Assembly (NCBI GenBank): GCA_030594815.1
Contig: JAUVEN010000016.1
Coordinates: 1 to 35,527 of the forward strand
Direction of reading: 5' to 3'
Length of the DNA: 35,527 bases
From: Gammaproteobacteria bacterium
GTDB taxonomy: Bacteria; Pseudomonadota; Gammaproteobacteria; UBA6429; Thiohalophilaceae
A program made the position numbers and the translations under genes. Positions within the stretch are counted from its first letter, which is position 1. Each line of letters starts with the position of its first letter. The notes beneath the pieces are model-generated. The model searched no databases. It was not told the origin of the DNA and saw only the letters and a list, made by a program, of their open reading frames with translations. Of the stretch, positions 30,592 to 35,527 are shown one piece after another.

Positions 30592-30735
30592 ATGACGGAA
30601 ATGGCATATCATGGGGCAGCTGTTAAAACGGGGCTAAAAAGTGATAAAAATAACAACAAATTTCGTGCCAATATCATCCTGACTCCGTTCTACTTTTCAA
30701 CATGCACGCGCATGGATTCTCGCCAATCGAGATAG
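30592..30735 (+). CDS. Possible 47-residue small protein
   Basis: ATG 30592 to TAG 30733-30735 encodes 47 residues (MTEMAYHGAAVKTGLK...CTRMDSRQSR), preceded by GGGAGAAAGG, a good ribosome-site match at short spacing. It sits between the CRP-like site and the CNBD-rhodanese gene, ending 23 nt before it. Composition is basic with no motif. It may be a leader peptide or spurious; without homologues I cannot decide. Otherwise the 30451-30758 gap shows nothing clear. Confidence 0.25.
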   Translation: MTEMAYHGAAVKTGLKSDKNNNKFRANIILTPFYFSTCTRMDSRQSR

Positions 30736-30758
30736 CTTAAATTAAGGTATATCGTGAT

Positions 30759-31934
30759 ATGAGTAAAAAACAAAAAATAACAATCGAACAACTTAAAGCT
30801 TTTGAACCTATCTCCGTTTTATCGGTAGAACGTTTAGAAGAGCTGCAAGGTCTTGTTGATGTTGAGGTATTAGGTGTCGGCGTCACTATTTTTCGAGAGG
30901 GTGATGTTGACGATCAAAGTATTTATTTGCTCGAGGGTGATGTGCAAATGACTTCTGTTTCAAACCCGGAGCTTGATACTTTTATGACGCATAAGGTTGA
31001 AGATGCTAAACATCCTCTTGGCGAAGGGCAGCCGCGGCAAGCAACCTGTACCGCAATGACGCTCACGAAAGTATTGCGTGTTGATAATAGTATTGTGGAT
31101 TATATGTTGACCTGGGATCAGCTTGCGGTGGCAGAGGAAAAGGAAAACGTTGTTGAAGAAAATGAAGAACCTGCACTGGATAAAACTGTAATCATTAACG
31201 CCGAGGACATTTCCTCCAGAGAAGTGATTAAAGATAGTGTCAGTGATGAGAATAAAAATTCCAATCCTGAAAGTGATAACCCAAGTGAAGAAGATGGACG
31301 AAACTGGATTCGGCGTATGCGCCATATTATGGCATTTAAAAATATGCCGCCGGCAAATATAAAGACCCTGTTACAAAAAATGGAAACAATCCCGGTTGAA
31401 GAAAATGAAGTTATTATTCAACAAGGAACGCCTGGCGATTATTATTATGTTTTAACGGAAGGTGAAGCGCTCGTTACCAGGACAGTTGAGCTGGCAACTT
31501 TAAATGCAGGTGCAAGCTTTGGTGAAGAAGCATTGCTGTCTGGCTCTAAACGAAATGCCTCGGTAACGATGAAGACTCCGGGACAAATGATGCGTTTGGC
31601 AAAAGCTGATTTTAATGAATTATTAAAGGAGCCATTACTTGATCGTGTTACCTCGGATGAAGCCCATGTACGTGTTGCTAAGGGAAATATCTGGTTAGAT
31701 GTTCGTCATGTTACCGAGTTTAATCGTAGTCACTTACAAAATGCGATAAACATTCCGTTACATGAATTACGTATGCGCATGAAAGAACTGGATAAGGAAA
31801 AAGAATATATTTGCTATTGTGGTACCGGTCGTCGAAGTTCCGCTGCTGCTTTTTTATTAGTGCAAAATGGTTTTAGGGTTGTGGTCTTAATTGGTGGGGT
31901 ACAAAAGATACCTCAATATCTGGTTAAAGGTTAA
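30759..31934 (+). CDS. Two CNBD domains fused to a rhodanese domain
   Basis: A 391-residue protein. The first CNBD (about 15-118) is degenerate. An acidic linker (125-180) follows. The second CNBD (about 188-290) has a good cassette, FGEEALLSGSKRNASV (254-269, R265). The rhodanese domain (about 300-391) has an active-site C354 in CGTGRR and LDVRHVTEFNRSHLQNAINIP split over 313-333. Cyclic-nucleotide binding may control sulfur transfer or use the rhodanese as a redox/persulfide sensor; this is inference. AAGG precedes ATG 30759. The SpoIIAA-like gene follows after 3 nt. Confidence 0.9.
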   Translation: MSKKQKITIEQLKAFEPISVLSVERLEELQGLVDVEVLGVGVTIFREGDVDDQSIYLLEGDVQMTSVSNPELDTFMTHKVEDAKHPLGEGQPRQATCTAMTLTKVLRVDNSIVDYMLTWDQLAVAEEKENVVEENEEPALDKTVIINAEDISSREVIKDSVSDENKNSNPESDNPSEEDGRNWIRRMRHIMAFKNMPPANIKTLLQKMETIPVEENEVIIQQGTPGDYYYVLTEGEALVTRTVELATLNAGASFGEEALLSGSKRNASVTMKTPGQMMRLAKADFNELLKEPLLDRVTSDEAHVRVAKGNIWLDVRHVTEFNRSHLQNAINIPLHELRMRMKELDKEKEYICYCGTGRRSSAAAFLLVQNGFRVVVLIGGVQKIPQYLVKG

Positions 31935-31937
31935 AGC

Positions 31938-32327
31938 ATGATAGATTACTCAATAAATAGTGAAGAAAACCTGTTGTATTGCAATATACATAGTGAAACA
32001 AAATTGCTCGATTTTACTGATTATATTAATCAATTGGTGGCAGATGAAAAATTTCATCCTAAGTTAAATACTATTATTAACATCAATGAAAATACCTCTA
32101 TGAGTTATGCCAGTGAGGCTCATGGTATAGGACAATTTTTTTCTCAGTTTTTGCAGCAACGCAAAGGTGCTGCATGGGCTTTTGTAATGTCGAATAATAC
32201 GACGATGGGACTTGCGCGATTAATTATGGATGAAGTTGATTCTTCACCTATTACTGTTAACTATTTTAGTACTGAAGCTGAAGCAAAAAAGTGGATTGCT
32301 GAATTAGAACGAACAAATAATATATAG
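31938..32327 (+). CDS. SpoIIAA-like (STAS-related) protein
   Basis: A 129-residue protein with the pattern of SpoIIAA-like proteins: MIDYSIN start, LLDFTDYINQLVADEKFHP, INENTSMSYASE, GAAWAFVMSNNTTMGLARLIMDE and the closing FSTEAEAKKWIAEL. This fold occurs in the STAS/CRAL-TRIO group and in stand-alone proteins of unknown function. The start is 3 nt after the CNBD-rhodanese stop, so the two are translationally coupled and probably act together. Confidence 0.75.
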   Translation: MIDYSINSEENLLYCNIHSETKLLDFTDYINQLVADEKFHPKLNTIININENTSMSYASEAHGIGQFFSQFLQQRKGAAWAFVMSNNTTMGLARLIMDEVDSSPITVNYFSTEAEAKKWIAELERTNNI

Positions 32328-32346
32328 AAAAAACAAAATTATTTTA

Positions 32347-33447
32347 TTATAAAAATACCGTTAGCACGCCGGTATACCCATACAGCTGATGGCCTGCAAT
32401 TTCTCCATTCGCATAAAAACCGGCAATGGGTACATCGCCCAACACGTCGCTAATCATTTTTAATTCTTCTGAATCATCACCAAATAAATTTTTGCCACGA
32501 CCTATACAAGAGATATAAATCGCCCCTTTAGCTTGTTGCGTACCTAAACGTTTTTTTATGTCACTTAACATGCGTTGCATATCTTGAATGGCAGTTTGTC
32601 CGTCGCGTTTACAAAATATAATCTGACTATCGACTTTCATATTATCAGCAATGGCAAGGTGATGGTTTTCGGTATCAATACCAATAATATCCCGGACTAA
32701 ATAATTACCGGTATCACTTCCTTTTATCGGGAAGCCAACAAAAATATATCCTGCTGCGCGATCGATGTTCCGTGCCAGCACATCCCCAATTTCTTCTTTA
32801 AATACATCCAGCGCAGGACGGTTATCAATACTTATCGCAATGTGATGTTCGCATTGCGATAAGGTATGCGTTTCACCAATGGGAGTACAACCCTGGGTCA
32901 GGCTTGTAATAACCTGTGTGTTTTCATCAAAGACAATGCCCGATATATCACCTTCGGTAACATCATTGGCAACTTGAAAAAAATGGTTACTTGAAGAAGT
33001 AATACCACCTACAAGATACCCATTGCCCAGTTTTTCCGGTAAGTTATTTATATGTTCCGACACTAAACCATTGCGTGGATCGCCATGAACAAGAGCAAAA
33101 GTCAGGCTTACGTTGTATTCTTTGGACTCAGGAGCATTTTCCATACCATTAAAAATAGTAAAAGAGTTTTCAGGAAAATCGGCAAGCATTACTGTGACAG
33201 CAGGCTTGTCATACACTTCCAGACTATTACTACAAATGCCTTTACCAACACTGCCAACCCAGTTCTGGATATTCGTTTTTTGTTTCAGCTCGTCAAGTAA
33301 GCGGCTAAGTTCAATCGCAAATGTATCCGTGGCATAAATAAACGCAACATTGGCTTCAGCTGGAATATCACCTAGTTGTTGTATTAGATCATCCGCAGCG
33401 GATTGCCAGTCATTTTTGATGCTCGTAGCACTAAGAAAAGTTTTCAT
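32347..33447 (-). CDS. FIST-domain sensory protein
   Basis: A 366-residue protein with an N-terminal FIST_N domain (about 30-200: ANVAFIYATD, WVGSVGKGICS, GYLVGGITSSSNHFFQ) and a FIST_C domain (about 215-345: NRPALDVFKEEIGDVL, LVRDIIGID, KGAIYISCIGRG and PIAGFYANGEIA). FIST domains are thought to bind small ligands such as amino acids, usually in signal transduction. Here it is free-standing and cytoplasmic, without an attached output domain. It is convergent with the SpoIIAA-like gene. Confidence 0.85.
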   Translation of the reverse strand: MKTFLSATSIKNDWQSAADDLIQQLGDIPAEANVAFIYATDTFAIELSRLLDELKQKTNIQNWVGSVGKGICSNSLEVYDKPAVTVMLADFPENSFTIFNGMENAPESKEYNVSLTFALVHGDPRNGLVSEHINNLPEKLGNGYLVGGITSSSNHFFQVANDVTEGDISGIVFDENTQVITSLTQGCTPIGETHTLSQCEHHIAISIDNRPALDVFKEEIGDVLARNIDRAAGYIFVGFPIKGSDTGNYLVRDIIGIDTENHHLAIADNMKVDSQIIFCKRDGQTAIQDMQRMLSDIKKRLGTQQAKGAIYISCIGRGKNLFGDDSEELKMISDVLGDVPIAGFYANGEIAGHQLYGYTGVLTVFL

Positions 33448-33582
33448 GAGGTAAGTGTATCTCGAAAATATTAAATTGTAGTTGAATTAGTTGTAAAAAA
33501 TTGTCAGGAACCATTTTTCAAGAGCGAAGTGAGCCCGCAGGGTGGGGCCAGAGATGTGCTCCATAAAAGAGAAGTGCCTCAT

Positions 33583-33616
33583 AAAAAAGCCGGAACCAAA
33601 TTAATCGGTTCCGGCT
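33583..33616 (-). terminator. Rho-independent terminator after phosphoribulokinase
   Basis: AGCCGGAACC (33588-33597) pairs perfectly with GGTTCCGGCT (33607-33616). On the minus strand the stem is followed by a T run (the A tract at 33583-33588). It ends the phosphoribulokinase transcript 26 nt after its stop. Confidence 0.9.
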
Positions 33617-33641
33617 CTTTAAAGTTTAATCTTATTTTAGA

Positions 33642-34529
33642 TTAAGCTTTTTTCTTTCTTTCAATTAAGTTATGAATCACTGGATTAAGAATCAATTCCA
33701 TTGCAAAACCCATCTTAGTGCCCGGTACAACAATTGTGTTTGGACGAGACATGAATGAATCCTGAATCATGTTTTGTAGGTAAGGGAAATCAACACCTTC
33801 AGGTTCACGGAAACGAATAACAATCATACTTTCATCTGGCGTTGGAATGTCGCGAGCAATGAAAGGGTTAGAGGTATCAACGGTTGGAACACGCTGGAAG
33901 TTAATGTCTGTTTTAGAAAATTGCGGTGTGATGTAATTAACGTAATCTTCCATACGACGTAAAATCGTATCAACAATCGCTTCAGCAGAGTAACCACGTT
34001 GTGCGTTATCACGGTGAATTTTTTGGATCCACTCAAGATTAACGATAGGTGTTACACCAACCAATAAATCAACGAATTTAGAAACGTCAGATTTATCATC
34101 TGATGCGCCGCCGTGTAAACCTTCATAAAATAATAAGTCAGATTTTTCTTTAATATCTTCCCAGGGCGTGAACTGACCTGGAGTAAGGCTAGTGCTTAAA
34201 CGCGCATTATGTTCAGTCGCTTCTTCTTCACTGTGTAAGTAGTAACGACGTTTACATGTACCCGTGTCACCGTATGCCTTAAATGTGTCCGCTAAAATAT
34301 CAAAATGATTTGCATCAGGACCAAAGTGGCTAAGGTTTTTACCTTCTTTAGCAAACACTTCAATTTGCTCTTTCATTTCTGCACGATCAAACTTGTGATA
34401 GCTGTCGCCTTCGATGATAAGAGGATTAATTTTTTCACGGAAGAAAATATGCTCAAATGCATTTTTAACTGTAGTTGTACCGGCGCCTGATGAGCCAGTT
34501 ACCGCAATGACGGGATGTTTAGCAGACAT
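33642..34529 (-). CDS. prk: Phosphoribulokinase
   Basis: A 295-residue proteobacterial-type enzyme that phosphorylates ribulose 5-phosphate to the RuBisCO substrate. It has the P-loop GSSGAGTTT (12-20), EGDSYHKFDR, LLFYEGLHGG with the catalytic-aspartate region, VNLEWIQKIHRD, DYVNYITPQFSKTDINFQR and DTSNPFIARDIPTPDESM (in two parts). The second half is closer to Calvin-cycle enzymes than to E. coli PrkB, from memory. AAGGAG overlaps a 16-bp palindrome just before the start. No RuBisCO is in the window, so autotrophy is plausible, not proven. Confidence 0.95.
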   Translation of the reverse strand: MSAKHPVIAVTGSSGAGTTTVKNAFEHIFFREKINPLIIEGDSYHKFDRAEMKEQIEVFAKEGKNLSHFGPDANHFDILADTFKAYGDTGTCKRRYYLHSEEEATEHNARLSTSLTPGQFTPWEDIKEKSDLLFYEGLHGGASDDKSDVSKFVDLLVGVTPIVNLEWIQKIHRDNAQRGYSAEAIVDTILRRMEDYVNYITPQFSKTDINFQRVPTVDTSNPFIARDIPTPDESMIVIRFREPEGVDFPYLQNMIQDSFMSRPNTIVVPGTKMGFAMELILNPVIHNLIERKKKA

Positions 34530-34538
34530 GAATGCTCC

Positions 34539-34554
34539 TTAAAAGATCTTTTAA
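34539..34554. promoter_or_regulatory. Perfect 16-bp palindrome overlapping the prk ribosome site
   Basis: TTAAAAGATCTTTTAA is a perfect palindrome whose end forms the start of the AAGGAG ribosome site of prk. It could be a regulator site or could affect ribosome binding in the mRNA. AT-rich palindromes can also arise by chance. Confidence 0.35.
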
Positions 34555-34735
34555 ATTGTTATAAATTCTGTTTTTTTACGCAAATTCGTTTTTACGCGCA
34601 GCGGCTCAAAAAACACTGATTAGAGCTACGCCGGAAAAGTCGCATATTTTATGCAAAAACGGGCTAGAAGTCGAAACTTATCTTGGATTTATATCTACGG
34701 AAATAAGAACAATTAAGCTTATTTTATCGACAAGT

Positions 34736-35527
34736 TCATGACTTTTCGCGTGAAATGGCGCGGTGACCGATATCTCTACGGAAGCTCATGCCATTCCAGC
34801 TGATTTTATCCACCAGTTGGTAGGCTTTTTCCTGTGCTTCGCTGACCGTTTTGCCTAAGCCAACAGCACATAATACCCGGCCACCACTGGTTACAGTCTG
34901 ACCGTCTTTTTTCGCAGTACCTGCATGGAAGACTTTGCTGTCTGCCGTTGCTGCTGGAATATCTGAAATAACATCGCCCTTGGCGTAGTCAGCAGGATAT
35001 CCGCCAGCCGCTAAAACGACGCCTAATGCCGGACGCGAGTCCCATTGAATGGATGTTTGATCGAGTTTCTTATCTAGCGCGGCATTACATAACGCCACTA
35101 AATCAGAATTCAGACGCATCATAATGGGTTGCGTTTCAGGGTCGCCAAAACGACAGTTATATTCGATAACTTTTGGTGTACCGTCAGCCGCAATCATTAA
35201 TCCGGCATATAAAAATCCGGTGTAGGGATTGCCTTCAGCGGCCATACCTTTGACTGTCGGCTCAATCACTTCAGCCATAATACGGGCATCAATTTCAGGT
35301 GTGACAACCGGAGCAGGTGAGTACGCGCCCATGCCTCCGGTATTGGGGCCCTTATCACCTTCGAGTGCTGCCTTATGATCTTGAGACGTTGCCATAGCTA
35401 AAATGTGCTCGCCGTCGACCATGACAATATAGCTTGCCTCTTCACCGGCTAAAAATTCTTCAATCACCACGCGATGTCCTGCATCACCAAACGCATTACC
35501 CGCCAGCATATCTTTAACCGCAGTAAT
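34736..35527 (-). CDS. purD: Phosphoribosylamine-glycine ligase (5' truncated by window)
   Basis: The C-terminal 263 residues of PurD; the frame stays open to the window edge (ITAVKDMLAGNAFG). Visible ATP-grasp features are VVIEEFLAGEEAS, GDKGPNTGGMGAYSPAP, GFLYAGLMI, VIEYNCRFGDPETQ and the C-terminal GRVLCAVGLGKTVSEAQEKAY (in two parts). The enzyme joins phosphoribosylamine and glycine in purine synthesis. The end FRRDIGHRAI is normal for the family. The gene is upstream of prk on the same strand, with a 206-nt gap. Confidence 0.95.
   Translation of the reverse strand: MTAVKDMLAGNAFGDAGHRVVIEEFLAGEEASYIVMVDGEHILAMATSQDHKAALEGDKGPNTGGMGAYSPAPVVTPEIDARIMAEVIEPTVKGMAAEGNPYTGFLYAGLMIAADGTPKVIEYNCRFGDPETQPIMMRLNSDLVALCNAALDKKLDQTSIQWDSRPALGVVLAAGGYPADYAKGDVISDIPAATADSKVFHAGTAKKDGQTVTSGGRVLCAVGLGKTVSEAQEKAYQLVDKISWNGMSFRRDIGHRAISREKS

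Overview
The window looks like AT-rich chromosomal DNA of a gammaproteobacterium. Family types supporting this include Tag glycosylase, YaaA, YajQ, an LpxR-type lipid A deacylase, a YfaZ-type outer-membrane protein, DUF4389, DUF3565 and a TIGR04211-type SH3 protein. A phosphoribulokinase of the proteobacterial type lies near the right end. Its C-terminal half reads more like the Calvin-cycle enzyme of autotrophic gammaproteobacteria than E. coli PrkB, so a chemolithoautotroph is plausible, but no RuBisCO or sulfur-oxidation genes are present to prove it. No rRNA, tRNA, CRISPR array, transposase or integrase was seen. Family names come from reading the sequence and from memory; no search was run.

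Region 1 (1-8.8 kb) is accessory-looking. Short, mostly unrelated genes are separated by hairpin-forming intergenic repeats. It holds a membrane-protein tail, a Qnr-like pentapeptide-repeat protein, a ferredoxin-like/double-CDGSH protein and a small membrane protein. Next comes a three-gene set: cytidylyltransferase fused to a degenerate Gfo/Idh/MocA domain, class V aminotransferase, and LicD. These could make and transfer a CDP-activated amino-polyol phosphate, such as serinol phosphate, to a surface glycan. The LicD start is preceded by two 20-bp duplications of its own start region, giving two 6-codon mini-ORFs chained by TAATG overlaps. Then come several small hypotheticals, a 5-carboxymethyl-2-hydroxymuconate isomerase-like protein and a GpsA-like dehydrogenase bracketed by two diverged repeats.

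Region 2 (8.8-17.6 kb) is a mix of stress and envelope functions. It has a TetR regulator divergent from an AhpD-like protein with two operator-like dyads between them, LpxR, Tag, a CBS-domain protein and YaaA. It also has a pair of tandem paralogues that combine a membrane anchor with a winged helix, a glutathione S-transferase, and a C-terminal relic of the gene at 13410.

Region 3 (17.7-23.3 kb) is rich in predicted c-di-GMP receptors: three stand-alone PilZ proteins and YajQ. Between them lie a rhomboid protease with an unusually long first loop and a membrane-anchored metzincin-like protease. The protease overlaps an NTF2-like reading frame that lacks an obvious start codon.

Region 4 (23.5-33.5 kb) is a signalling block in which rhodanese, cyclic-nucleotide-binding and HDOD modules occur twice in roughly mirrored order. 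The left set is an exported rhodanese, a double CNBD protein and an HDOD protein. The right set is a YbaK-like/HDOD protein divergent from a CNBD-CNBD-rhodanese fusion, with a CRP-like site between them. A SpoIIAA-like protein and a FIST sensor follow. An HU protein with a histone-H1-like tail, a Rieske protein, a YfaZ-type porin and an SH3/coiled-coil protein sit between the two sets. The window ends with phosphoribulokinase and the C-terminal part of purD, both on the minus strand.
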